Origin: CAVRXQ01 sp963838845
Lineage (GTDB): Bacteria; Actinomycetota; Acidimicrobiia; Acidimicrobiales; Bog-793
Assembly: GCA_963838845.1 (NCBI GenBank)
Contig: CAWISR010000003.1
Span: 992,001 to 1,056,000 of the forward strand
Direction of reading: 5' to 3'
DNA: 64,000 bases
The notes under the pieces are model-generated. The model was not told the origin of the DNA, did not search any database, and worked only from the letters and a program-made list of their open reading frames with translations. The position numbers were made by a program, and so were the translations under genes. Shown one piece after another: positions 8,449 to 17,299 of this stretch. Every line of letters starts with the position of its first letter. Positions within the stretch are counted from its first letter, which is position 1.

Positions 8449-9447
8449 GTGGAGCTCGGGCTCGTTCTGCAGTGCGATCCGCCGGCGAGTCGGCTCGTCG
8501 AGCTCGCTCGCCGCGCCGAGGAAGCAGGGTTCACGCACCTCTGGACCTTCGACTCGCACATCTTGTGGCAGGAACCCTTCGTCATCTACTCGCGCATCTT
8601 GGCGGCAACCGACTCGATCGTTGTCGGACCCATGGTGACGAACCCGTTGACACGCGACTGGACGGTGACGGCGTCATTGTTCGCGACCTTGAACGACATG
8701 TATGGCAACCGGACGGTGTGCGGGATTGGACGAGGCGACTCGGCGGTCCGAGTTCGCGGTGGCACGCCTGCGAGCCTCGGGACGCTTGAAAGTGCCATCG
8801 CGACCATCCGCACGCTCGCGAACGGCGATGAGATCGAACTCCGCGGCACCCCGGTCCGGATGCCCTGGGTGCACGGAGGCGCGCTCGAGGTGTGGATGGC
8901 CGCCTATGGCCCGAAGGCGCTCGATCTCGCGGGCCGAGTCGCGGACGGGCTGATCCTCCAGCTCGCCGACCCTTATCTCGTCGAGTGGTCGATCCGCCAC
9001 GCCCGCGAGGCGCACGAGGCATCGGCGCGTGCGGATCTGCCCTTCACGGTCTGCGCCGCCGCGCCGGCCTACGTCGGTGACGACCTCGCCCACCAACGCG
9101 ACCAGGTGCGCTGGTTCGGTGGCATGGTCGGCAACCATGTCGCCGACCTCGTTCGCCGCTACGGCGAGCGCTCAGGCGCCGTTCCCGAGGCGCTCACCGC
9201 GTACATCAAGTCGCGTCCCGAGTACGACTACTCCCACCATGGCCGCGCGGGGAATCCCGCGACCGACTTCGTGCCCGACGACATCGTCGACCGTTTCTGC
9301 GTGCTCGGTGATTCGGCCCGGCACGTCGCGAAGCTCGAGGAGCTCGCCTCTTTGGGTGTCGATCACTTCGCGCTCTACTTGATGCACGACGCGGAGGAAG
9401 CCACCTTGGACGCGTACGCAAACGACGTGATCCCGCACTTCGCGTGA
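8449..9447 (+). CDS. LLM-class F420/flavin-dependent oxidoreductase (TIGR03842-like)
   Basis: The 332-aa luciferase-like (beta/alpha)8 protein begins MELGLVLQCDPPAS, followed by AEEAGFTHLWTFDSHILWQEPFV and a GIGRGDSAVRVRGG loop. This matches the F420-dependent oxidoreductase subgroup often found beside dihydropyrimidinase genes. The natural substrate of that subgroup is not established. Given the neighbours, a redox step on a pyrimidine-derived ring or product is plausible but is inference. The GTG at 8449 follows GAGGAGGA at about 8437-8444. It is 51 nt after hydA and 34 nt before prpD. Confidence 0.82.
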   Translation: MELGLVLQCDPPASRLVELARRAEEAGFTHLWTFDSHILWQEPFVIYSRILAATDSIVVGPMVTNPLTRDWTVTASLFATLNDMYGNRTVCGIGRGDSAVRVRGGTPASLGTLESAIATIRTLANGDEIELRGTPVRMPWVHGGALEVWMAAYGPKALDLAGRVADGLILQLADPYLVEWSIRHAREAHEASARADLPFTVCAAAPAYVGDDLAHQRDQVRWFGGMVGNHVADLVRRYGERSGAVPEALTAYIKSRPEYDYSHHGRAGNPATDFVPDDIVDRFCVLGDSARHVAKLEELASLGVDHFALYLMHDAEEATLDAYANDVIPHFA

Positions 9448-9481
9448 GTGAGAAGCGGAGCGCGATGCCGGAGAATCGCGG

Positions 9482-10978
9482 ATGATCGGTCACGACGTGC
9501 GGGTGCGTCGGAGCGCCGAGCCGTTCCCACGCGAAGAAGAGCTCGCCTGGAAACTCGCCGAAGTCGCGACCGATCGCGTTCGGGTCGATGCTTCCGTCGA
9601 AGAGATGATCGTCAACCGGATCATCGACAACGCCGGCGTCGCCTCCGCAGCGCTCGATCGGCACCCCGTCGCGACGGCCCGCGCCCAAGCGCTCGCGCAC
9701 CCCTACGCGCCGGGGTCGACGGTCTTTGGCGTCTCGTTGTCCCGGCGGGTGTCGCCCGAGTGGGGGGCGTGGGCGAACGGCGTCGCCGCGAGAGAGCTCG
9801 ACTTCCACGACACCTTCCTCGCGAAGGAGTACTCACATCCCGCCGACAACATCGCTCCGCTCGTCGCCGTCGCGCAGCACAAGAAGCTCGCCGGCTCGGC
9901 GCTCGTCGCAGCGATCGCCACCGCGTACGAGATCCAGGTCGACCTTTCGAAGGCGATCTCGCTGCACGAGCACACGATCGACCACGTCGCGCACCTGGGA
10001 CCGTCGGTCGCGGCGGGCCTCGGCACGCTGCTCGGTCTGCCGACCGAGGTTGTCTACCAAGCGATCAACCAGTCGCTGCACGTGACGACCGCAACGCGCC
10101 AATCGAGAAAGGGCGAGATTTCCTCGTGGAAGGCGTACGCGCCGGCATTCGCCGCCAAGGCCGCGATCGAAGCCGTCGATCGGGCGATGCGCGGCGAGAC
10201 CTCGCCGGCGCCGATCTACGAGGGTGAGGACGCTGTCATCGCAACTCTGCTCGACGGACCCGACGCGCGCTATCGAGTCGTGCTGCCTGGTCCGGGTGAG
10301 CCGAAGCGGGCGATCCTCGAGACGTACACGAAGGCACACTCAGCCGAGTACCAGGCCCAGGCGCTCATCGATCTCGCCTTCAAAATTCGTGAGCGGATCC
10401 CGGACCTTTCGAAAGTCGAGAGCATCGTCATCGAGACGAGCCAGCACACCCACAAGGTGATTGGCTCCGGGGCGAACGATCCGCAGAAGTACGACCCATC
10501 GGCGTCGCGCGAGACGCTCGATCACTCGATCATGTACATCTTCGCCGTGGCGCTCGAAGACGGAGCCTTCCAGTACGAGTCGTCGTACACACCGGCGCGC
10601 GCGAGGCGCTCGTCGACGGTCGAGTTGTGGCGGAAGGTCACGACGATCGAAGACCCGCGCTGGACCGCGCGCTACCACGCGACCGATCCCGCGCGAAAGG
10701 CATTCGGCGGACGCGTCGTCGTCCGGTTGTCCGATGGCACGGAGTTCGCCGACGAGATCTCGTTTGCCGACGCGCACCCCCTCGGGGCCCGCCCCTTCCG
10801 TCGCCCCGACTACGTGGAGAAGTTCCGGACCCTCGCCGAAGGTGTCATCGCCGACGCAGAACAGGACCGCTTCCTTTCGCTCGCCGAGTCTGTCCCCTCG
10901 GCGCCGGCCGAGGCCATCGCCGAGCTCTCATTTGTCGCCGCAGGTTGTGACGAAGGCCGGGGCGGCGGCATCTTCTGA
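9482..10978 (+). CDS. prpD: 2-methylcitrate dehydratase (MmgE/PrpD family)
   Basis: The 498-aa MmgE/PrpD-family protein dehydrates 2-methylcitrate in propionyl-CoA oxidation. Family features include RELDFHDTF (about residues 102-110), SHPADNIAP and SSWKAYAPAFAA. It is the first of three methylcitrate genes: its TGA overlaps the ATG of prpB by one base, and prpC follows. Length is normal for the bacterial enzyme. The start at 9482 is chosen because an earlier ATG (9464) runs into a stop after six codons. The enzyme may also act on other hydroxy-acids, but the context makes the PrpD role firm. Confidence 0.93.
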   Translation: MIGHDVRVRRSAEPFPREEELAWKLAEVATDRVRVDASVEEMIVNRIIDNAGVASAALDRHPVATARAQALAHPYAPGSTVFGVSLSRRVSPEWGAWANGVAARELDFHDTFLAKEYSHPADNIAPLVAVAQHKKLAGSALVAAIATAYEIQVDLSKAISLHEHTIDHVAHLGPSVAAGLGTLLGLPTEVVYQAINQSLHVTTATRQSRKGEISSWKAYAPAFAAKAAIEAVDRAMRGETSPAPIYEGEDAVIATLLDGPDARYRVVLPGPGEPKRAILETYTKAHSAEYQAQALIDLAFKIRERIPDLSKVESIVIETSQHTHKVIGSGANDPQKYDPSASRETLDHSIMYIFAVALEDGAFQYESSYTPARARRSSTVELWRKVTTIEDPRWTARYHATDPARKAFGGRVVVRLSDGTEFADEISFADAHPLGARPFRRPDYVEKFRTLAEGVIADAEQDRFLSLAESVPSAPAEAIAELSFVAAGCDEGRGGGIF

Positions 10979-11886
10979 TGCTCGAGCACTCACTCAGCGC
11001 AACGGAGCGCCGACGAGCGTTTCGCTCGGCGCTTTCGTCGGGCAGATTGCTCTCGTTTCCGGGTGCGTTCAACGCGCTCGTCGCTCGCACGATCGAGGCT
11101 CACGACTTCGACGGTATCTACGTGTCGGGAGCGGTCGTCTCCGTGTCGTACGCGCTTCCCGACATCGGGCTCACGAACCAATCTGAGGTTGTCGACGCCT
11201 GCCGGTCGATCGCCCGCGTCGTCGAGCTCCCCGTCTTGGTTGACGCCGACACGGGCTTCGGCGAGCCAGCGAATGTCGCGCGGACGATCCAGCTCCTCGA
11301 AGACGCCGATGCTGCGGGTTGTCACATCGAAGACCAGGTGAACCCGAAGCGGTGCGGACACCTCGACAACAAAGAGCTGGTTGGTACCGAAGAGATGGTG
11401 CGCAAGATCGCCGCCGCCGTGCACGCTCGCCGCGACGAGGCGTTCCTGATCTGCGCGCGTACCGACGCCGCGGCATCAGAGGGGGTGGAAGCTGCAATCG
11501 ACCGGGCACGCGCGTACGTTGACGCGGGCGCGGACATGATATTTCCTGAGGCGCTCGCAGACGAGTCCGAGTTCGATCGCTTTCGCCATGCAATCGACGT
11601 GCCCCTGCTCGCGAACATGACGGAGTTCGGAAAGTCGAGGCTCTTGTCGCGACGGGTGCTCGAAGAGTTGGGTATGAACCTCGTCATCTACCCCGTGACG
11701 CTGTTGAGGATCGCGATGGGGGCTGTCGAGCGAGCGCTGTCAACGATCGGGAAAGATGGCTCCCAGGAAGCTCTCGTCGGCGAGATGCAGAGCCGCGCGC
11801 GCCTGTACGAGATCATCGACTACGCGGGGTACGCGGCGTTCGATGAATCGGTCTCCAATTTCAGCCTCGAAGCGAAAGGGAACTGA
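10978..11886 (+). CDS. prpB: methylisocitrate lyase
   Basis: The 302-aa isocitrate-lyase-superfamily enzyme cleaves 2-methylisocitrate to pyruvate and succinate. The catalytic loop is KRCGH (Cys126), with the metal-binding DADTGFGEP just after residue 88 and HIEDQ before the loop. The start overlaps the prpD stop (TGATG), and prpC begins one base after its stop, so the three genes are translated as a unit. A related oxaloacetate or phosphonopyruvate function is unlikely in this setting. Confidence 0.94.
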   Translation: MLEHSLSATERRRAFRSALSSGRLLSFPGAFNALVARTIEAHDFDGIYVSGAVVSVSYALPDIGLTNQSEVVDACRSIARVVELPVLVDADTGFGEPANVARTIQLLEDADAAGCHIEDQVNPKRCGHLDNKELVGTEEMVRKIAAAVHARRDEAFLICARTDAAASEGVEAAIDRARAYVDAGADMIFPEALADESEFDRFRHAIDVPLLANMTEFGKSRLLSRRVLEELGMNLVIYPVTLLRIAMGAVERALSTIGKDGSQEALVGEMQSRARLYEIIDYAGYAAFDESVSNFSLEAKGN

Positions 11887-11887
11887 C

Positions 11888-13006
11888 GTGGGGGAGGAAA
11901 AGAGCGAAATCAGACGGGGCCTCGTCGGCGTCATCGCCGACGAGACGGCGATCTCGATGGTGAACGAGGAGACCAACTCGCTTTTGTATCGCGGCTATCC
12001 GGTCCAAGATCTCGCCGCCTCGTGCAGTTTCGAACAGGTCGCCTACTTGATTTGGCACGGTGAGTTGCCCAAGTCCGAAGAGCTCGAACGCTTCACGAAC
12101 GACGAACGTGCGCGGCGCGAAGTGCCGCCGCGGATCTTGGAGACGCTCTCGACGCTGCCGTTGGACTGTCATCCGATGGACGTCATGCGGTCAGCGGTGA
12201 GCCTCTTCGGCGCGTTCGACCCCGACGAGGACGACGCGTCGGTGGAGGCGAACCTGCGCAAATCGCTCTCGATGATGGCGAAGCTGCCGACGATCGTCGC
12301 CTTCGAGCAGCGTCGCCGTCGTGGCGAAGGGCCGATCCCGCCTGACGAGAAGCTGTCGTATTCGGAGAACTTCTTCCAGATGTGCTTCGGGGAGGTCCCG
12401 GACAAAGAGGTCGTCTCCGCGTTCGAGGTGTCGATGATCCTCTACGCCGAGCACTCCTTCAATGCTTCGACGTTCACTGCCCGCGTCATCACCTCGACGT
12501 TGTCAGACATCTACTCGGCGATCACCGGCGCGATCGGCGCATTGAAGGGACCCCTGCATGGCGGGGCGAACGAGGCCGTGATGGTGATGCTCGAAGAGAT
12601 CGGCGATCCGAACAATGCGCAGCCCTGGCTCGAAGACGCGCTGGCGAACAAGCGCAAGATCATGGGATTCGGTCACCGTGTCTACAAGCACGGCGATTCG
12701 CGTGTCCCGACGATGCGCGCCGCGCTAGAGCGACTCTCGATGTTGAAGGGCACTGACGACCTGATGGCGCTTTACGAGAATCTCGAGCGGGCGATGATCG
12801 AGGCGAAGGCGATTCACCCGAACCTCGACTTCCCTTCCGGCCCCGCGTACCACCTCATGGGTTTCGACACCCAGATGTTCACCCCGATCTTCGTGATGAG
12901 CCGCATTACGGGCTGGACGGCGCACGTGATGGAACAACTCGGGCACAACGCGCTGATCCGACCGTTGTCCGCGTACTCCGGCCCGCCCGAGCGGCACCTC
13001 CGCTGA
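11888..13006 (+). CDS. prpC: 2-methylcitrate synthase / citrate synthase family
   Basis: The 372-aa citrate-synthase fold protein condenses propionyl-CoA (or acetyl-CoA) with oxaloacetate. Catalytic segments GPLHGGANEAV and GFGHRVYK are present, and the length matches short bacterial methylcitrate/citrate synthases. The frame is open upstream to 11756, but the GTG at 11888 gives the conserved beginning (RRGLVGVIADETAISMV), avoids overlap with prpB and leaves a one-base gap. Position after prpD and prpB supports methylcitrate synthase; some citrate synthase activity is common in this group. Confidence 0.92.
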   Translation: MGEEKSEIRRGLVGVIADETAISMVNEETNSLLYRGYPVQDLAASCSFEQVAYLIWHGELPKSEELERFTNDERARREVPPRILETLSTLPLDCHPMDVMRSAVSLFGAFDPDEDDASVEANLRKSLSMMAKLPTIVAFEQRRRRGEGPIPPDEKLSYSENFFQMCFGEVPDKEVVSAFEVSMILYAEHSFNASTFTARVITSTLSDIYSAITGAIGALKGPLHGGANEAVMVMLEEIGDPNNAQPWLEDALANKRKIMGFGHRVYKHGDSRVPTMRAALERLSMLKGTDDLMALYENLERAMIEAKAIHPNLDFPSGPAYHLMGFDTQMFTPIFVMSRITGWTAHVMEQLGHNALIRPLSAYSGPPERHLR

Positions 13007-13015
13007 GTTAGGTCC

Positions 13016-14689
13016 GTGCCCAACACGCCTCCTCACGCCGGACCCCGTCCAGTACGGGCTCCCCGCGGGACGAAGCTCAGCTGCCGGGGGTGGCCGCAGG
13101 AGGCAGCGCTGCGCATGTTGATGAACAACTTGGACCCCGAGGTGGCCGAGCACCCCGACGAGCTCATCGTCTACGGGGGATCGGGGCACGCGGCGCGTTC
13201 GTGGGACGCCTTCGACGTGATCGTCGCTGAGCTGCGACGCCTCCAAGACGACGAGACGCTGCTCGTCCAGTCCGGCAAGCCGGTCGGCGTTGTCCGCACG
13301 CATGAATGGGCGCCGCGCGTGCTGATCGCGAACGCGAATCTTGTGCCCAATTGGGCGACGCCGGAGGTGTTCCACCGTCTTGAGGCCGAGGGCCTCACGA
13401 TGTTCGGCCAGATGACGGCGGGATCGTGGATCTATATCGGCACCCAGGGGATCCTCCAGGGGACCTATGAGACCTTCGCCGCTGCGGCGCAGCGCTTTGG
13501 CGGGAGCTTGCGCGGGACGCTCACGCTCACGGCCGGGCTCGGCGGCATGGGTGGTGCGCAGCCACTCGCCGTGACGATGAACGAGGGGGTCGTCTTGTGC
13601 GTGGAGTGCGATCCGAGCCGCGTCACCAGGCGACTCGAGACGCGCTACCTCGACGAAGCGGCGGAAGACCTGGACGACGCGGTGCGACGGGTGGCCGCCG
13701 CGAAACGAGACGGTCGTCCGTACTCGGTCGGGGTCGTCGCCAATGCGGCCGAGGCGCTGCCGAAACTGCTCGAGATGGGCGTCGAGGCGGAGCTCGTCAC
13801 CGACCAGACCTCGGCGCACGATCCGTTGCAGTACCTACCGCTCGGCGTCGACTTCGCTGATATGGCGGACGTGCGCGCGAAGGACCCCGACGGCTTCGTC
13901 ACCCGGGCGCGCGAGTCGATCGTGAAGCACGTCGAAGCGATGGTCGGGTTCTTGGACAATGGTGCCGAAGTCTTCGACTATGGAAACTCGATTCGCGCCG
14001 AGGCCGAGCTCGGTGGGTTCAACCGCGCTTTCGCCTTCGAGGGTTTCGTGCCGAAGTTCATCCGACCCCTTTTCTGCGAGGGCAAGGGCCCCTTCCGCTG
14101 GGCGGCGCTGTCGGGGGATCCGAAGGACATCCGGACGACCGACGAAGCGATCGTGGAGCTGTTTCCGGAGAACGAGTCGCTCGCGCGCTGGATCCACATG
14201 GCTCGCGAGCGCGTGGCGTCTCAGGGCCTGCCGGCGCGCATCTGCTGGCTCGGCTACGGCGAGCGCGAGCGCGCCGGGCTCGAGTTCAACGCGCTCGTGC
14301 GCAACGGTGCGATCGCCGCGCCGATCGTGATCGGGCGCGACCATCTCGACGCCGGATCGGTCGCGTCGCCGTATCGCGAGACCGAGGCGATGGCGGATGG
14401 ATCCGATGCGATCGCCGATTGGCCGTTATTGAACGCGCTCGTCTCTTCCTCCTCGGGCGCGGCATGGGTCTCGATCCATTCGGGAGGCGGCGTCGGTGTC
14501 GGACGATCGATCCACGCCGGCCAGGTCACCGTCGCCGACGGCAGCGAGCTCGCGGCCCAGAAGCTAGAACGCGTGCTGACGAACGACCCGCTGTTGGGCG
14601 TGCTGCGCCACGCCGACGCCGGTTACGCGCGTGCCCGCGAGGTCGCAAAGGCGCGGGGCATCCGCATCCCGATGGACCGAAAAGCGTGA
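13016..14689 (+). CDS. hutU: urocanate hydratase
   Basis: The 557-aa NAD-dependent enzyme converts urocanate to imidazolone propionate. Recognisable segments are ELIVYGGSGHAARSWDAF, TAGSWIYIGTQGILQGTYET, the NAD loop GGMGGAQPLA, YGNSIRAEA, and RICWLGYGERERAG with the catalytic cysteine. The GTG start at 13016 lies 9 nt after prpC, so histidine genes are joined directly to the methylcitrate genes. Length is normal. It heads a hutU-F-I-H set. Confidence 0.96.
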   Translation: MPNTPPHAGPRPVRAPRGTKLSCRGWPQEAALRMLMNNLDPEVAEHPDELIVYGGSGHAARSWDAFDVIVAELRRLQDDETLLVQSGKPVGVVRTHEWAPRVLIANANLVPNWATPEVFHRLEAEGLTMFGQMTAGSWIYIGTQGILQGTYETFAAAAQRFGGSLRGTLTLTAGLGGMGGAQPLAVTMNEGVVLCVECDPSRVTRRLETRYLDEAAEDLDDAVRRVAAAKRDGRPYSVGVVANAAEALPKLLEMGVEAELVTDQTSAHDPLQYLPLGVDFADMADVRAKDPDGFVTRARESIVKHVEAMVGFLDNGAEVFDYGNSIRAEAELGGFNRAFAFEGFVPKFIRPLFCEGKGPFRWAALSGDPKDIRTTDEAIVELFPENESLARWIHMARERVASQGLPARICWLGYGERERAGLEFNALVRNGAIAAPIVIGRDHLDAGSVASPYRETEAMADGSDAIADWPLLNALVSSSSGAAWVSIHSGGGVGVGRSIHAGQVTVADGSELAAQKLERVLTNDPLLGVLRHADAGYARAREVAKARGIRIPMDRKA

Positions 14690-14735
14690 GTCGCATCGCC
14701 GACTGCGCCCGAAGGCTCGCGTATAGGACTCGAAC

Positions 14736-16082
14736 GTGACGACTTTTTGGTGCGAGCGAGCGATCGTCGGGGATCCGGTGCTCGGACGGATCGAGTCGGC
14801 AGTGCTCGTCGAAGAGTCGGATGGATCGATCGCAAGAGTCGAAATCGGCTCGACGCCGCCGCCGGGGTCACGACGGCTGTCCGGGATCGTTCTTCCCGGG
14901 CTTTCGAACTGCCACTCGCACACATTCCAGCGGGCTCTACGTGGTGTCGTCGAGCGCGATGGCGGCGATTTCTGGGGGTGGCGCGACGCGATGTACGTGC
15001 TCGCCGATGCGCTCGAGCCGGAGTCTCTTCGGCATCTCTACGCCGCCACGTTCGCCGAGATGCTGCTCGCCGGGATCACCACGGTCGGCGAGTTCCATTA
15101 CGTTCACCACCGTCCGGGCGGGCGGTTGTACGCGGATCCGGACGCGATGACGTCGGCGGTGATCGCGGCGGCCGAGTCGGCTGGGATCCGACTGAGCATC
15201 GTCGACACCTGCTACCTGACCGGCGGAATCGGTCAGCCGCTCGCCGGCGCGCAGACACGTTTTGGCGACGGAAGCGTCGAATGCTGGAGCGGGCGCCTCG
15301 AGCGTTTCATTCCCGGTGAACTCCGTCGCCTCTGCGCAGGGGTGCACAGCGTGCGCGCCCTCACGCCTCCGGACATCGAGTTCGTCGCCACCTTTGCGAG
15401 AAAGCAGTCCTTGCCCCTCCACTTCCACCTCTCTGAACAGCCCGCGGAGAATGAGCAATGTCTCGCCGCCTACGGGCGCACGCCGACCGAGCTCCTCGAC
15501 GACTGCGGCGCGCTCGGAGGATCGTCGACCGCCGTGCACGCGACCTTCCTGTCCGGAACCGATATTCACCGGCTCGGCTCCTCGGCGACCGCCATCTGCC
15601 TGTGCCCTTCGACCGAACAAGACCTCGGCGACGGGATCTCGCCCGCGGCTGCACTCGCCGAAGCCGGCGGTCCGCTCGTGGTCGGATCGGATTCGAACGC
15701 GCAGATCGATCTGTTCCAAGAGGCGCGGGGGATCGAGCTCGACGAGCGTCTTGCGCGCGGCCATCGGGTGATCCATTCACCGGAATCGCTCGTCGCGGCG
15801 GCGACGTCGCGGGGAGCACGGGCGCTCGGCTGGGCGGACGTCGGTGCAATCGAGCTCGGCTACCGCTGCGACCTCGTCGCGCTCGACGCGAGCTCATCGC
15901 GTCTTGCCGGTGCGATCGACCTGGACGCAGTCGGGGCGGTCGTCTTCGCGGCGAGCGCGGCCGACGTGACCGACGTCGTCGTCGAAGGTCGCGTCGTCGT
16001 CGACCAGGGCCAGCACGTCGCGTTTGCGGATCTCGGACGCTCGCTGTCGCGCGCGATCGAAGTCTTAAGGAGTGCGTTGTGA
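14736..16082 (+). CDS. hutF: formimidoylglutamate deiminase
   Basis: The 448-aa amidohydrolase removes ammonia from formimidoyl-glutamate to give formylglutamate. Motifs are GLSNCHSHTFQRALRG, GEFHYVHH, LHFHLSEQPAENEQC and GSDSNAQIDLFQEARG, which fit HutF rather than guanine or cytosine deaminases. The GTG start at 14736 has no ribosome site; TATAGG lies 8 nt before it at 14722-14727, so a weak internal leaderless promoter is possible. A HutF-type pathway needs an N-formylglutamate deformylase (HutG), which is not in this window. The end overlaps hutI (GTGA). Confidence 0.92.
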   Translation: MTTFWCERAIVGDPVLGRIESAVLVEESDGSIARVEIGSTPPPGSRRLSGIVLPGLSNCHSHTFQRALRGVVERDGGDFWGWRDAMYVLADALEPESLRHLYAATFAEMLLAGITTVGEFHYVHHRPGGRLYADPDAMTSAVIAAAESAGIRLSIVDTCYLTGGIGQPLAGAQTRFGDGSVECWSGRLERFIPGELRRLCAGVHSVRALTPPDIEFVATFARKQSLPLHFHLSEQPAENEQCLAAYGRTPTELLDDCGALGGSSTAVHATFLSGTDIHRLGSSATAICLCPSTEQDLGDGISPAAALAEAGGPLVVGSDSNAQIDLFQEARGIELDERLARGHRVIHSPESLVAAATSRGARALGWADVGAIELGYRCDLVALDASSSRLAGAIDLDAVGAVVFAASAADVTDVVVEGRVVVDQGQHVAFADLGRSLSRAIEVLRSAL

Positions 16083-17299
16083 GCACATCGCTCGCGATTT
16101 CGCGCATCGGCGAACTCGTGACGAACGACCCTGGCCTCGGCACCGGTCCCCTCGGCGTGATCGAGGACGCCGCCGTCGTCATCGAGGACGGGTGGATCGC
16201 CTACGTCGGCACGTCGAAGACGGCGCCCGCGGCGGATGTGGAGATTGCCGCCCGCGGCCGCTGCGTGATCCCCGGATTCGTGGACTCGCACACTCATCTC
16301 GTCTTCGCCGGGGATCGTTCCGACGAGTTCGTCGCGCGCATGGCAGGACGCGAGTACTTGAGCGGGGGGATCTCCCGGACGGTGGAGACGACTCGCGCCG
16401 CGAGCGACGCCGTGCTGCTCGCCAACGCGCGTCGGCTGGTCGATGAAGCGGTTTCGCAAGGCACGACGACGATCGAGACCAAATCGGGATACGGGCTTAC
16501 GGTCAAAGACGAGGCGAGGTCACTTCGGATCGCGGGCCATTGCGTCGAGGAGGTGACCTACCTCGGAGCGCACGTCGTTCCAGACGAGTACGCACGCAAC
16601 CGGGAGGCGTACGTCGAATTGGTTGCTGGCGCGATGCTCGACGAATGTGCTCCGCTCGCGAAGTGGTGTGACGTCTTCTGTGACGAGGGCGCCTTCGACG
16701 AGGACGAATCGGCCCGCGTCCTCAACTTGGCACGGGGAAAGGGCCTCGGACTGCGGGTGCACGCCAACCAGCTCGCATCCGGACCCGGCGCCAAGCTCGC
16801 GGCGCGCGTTGGCGCGGCGTCGGCCGACCACGTCAACCACCTCGCGCCTGACGACGTGTCCGCGCTCGCGGACGGAGGGGTCGTGGCGACGCTGTGCCCC
16901 GGGGCCGACTTCTCGACGAGGTCGCGTTACGCGGACGGACGAGCCCTGCTCGAAGCGGGCGTGATCGTCGCCCTCGCGACCGACTGCAATCCGGGAACGA
17001 GTTTCACGACGTCGATGCCGTTCGCCCTTGCGCTCGCGGTACGAGATTGCGGCCTCAGTCCCGAGGAAGCGGTGGCTGCGGCGACGCTCGGCGGGGCGAA
17101 GGCACTCCGCCGAAACGACGTGGGGCGGCTCGCGCCCGGGTGCCGAGGCGACCTCGTCGTGCTCGACGCGCCGAGTTACGTCCATCTCGCGTACCGCCCT
17201 GGCGTGCGACTCGCCGACATCGTCGTGCGACAAGGCGAGGTGGTCTTCCCGAGAGCGAGCGAACGCGACACTCGAGTCGGATTTGGAAGCCGTGGCTGA
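16079..17299 (+). CDS. hutI: imidazolonepropionase
   Basis: The 406-aa amidohydrolase opens 4-imidazolone-5-propionate to formimidoyl-glutamate. Metal and substrate motifs seen are PGFVDSHTHLVFAGDR, ETKSGYGLT, YLGAHVVP, RVHANQL and ATDCNPGTS. The frame is open far upstream (15458), but the GTG at 16079 overlapping the hutF stop gives the right N-terminus and length. AAGGAG at 16067-16072 is a fitting ribosome site. It overlaps hutH by 8 nt downstream. Confidence 0.95.
   Translation: MSTSLAISRIGELVTNDPGLGTGPLGVIEDAAVVIEDGWIAYVGTSKTAPAADVEIAARGRCVIPGFVDSHTHLVFAGDRSDEFVARMAGREYLSGGISRTVETTRAASDAVLLANARRLVDEAVSQGTTTIETKSGYGLTVKDEARSLRIAGHCVEEVTYLGAHVVPDEYARNREAYVELVAGAMLDECAPLAKWCDVFCDEGAFDEDESARVLNLARGKGLGLRVHANQLASGPGAKLAARVGAASADHVNHLAPDDVSALADGGVVATLCPGADFSTRSRYADGRALLEAGVIVALATDCNPGTSFTTSMPFALALAVRDCGLSPEEAVAAATLGGAKALRRNDVGRLAPGCRGDLVVLDAPSYVHLAYRPGVRLADIVVRQGEVVFPRASERDTRVGFGSRG

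Noticed and set aside
6001..8559. 852-codon minus-strand open frame opposite the pyrimidine genes
   Set aside because: Composition is Arg/Glu/Asp/Val-rich, as expected from the antisense of high-GC codons; the plus strand holds two fully conserved enzymes.
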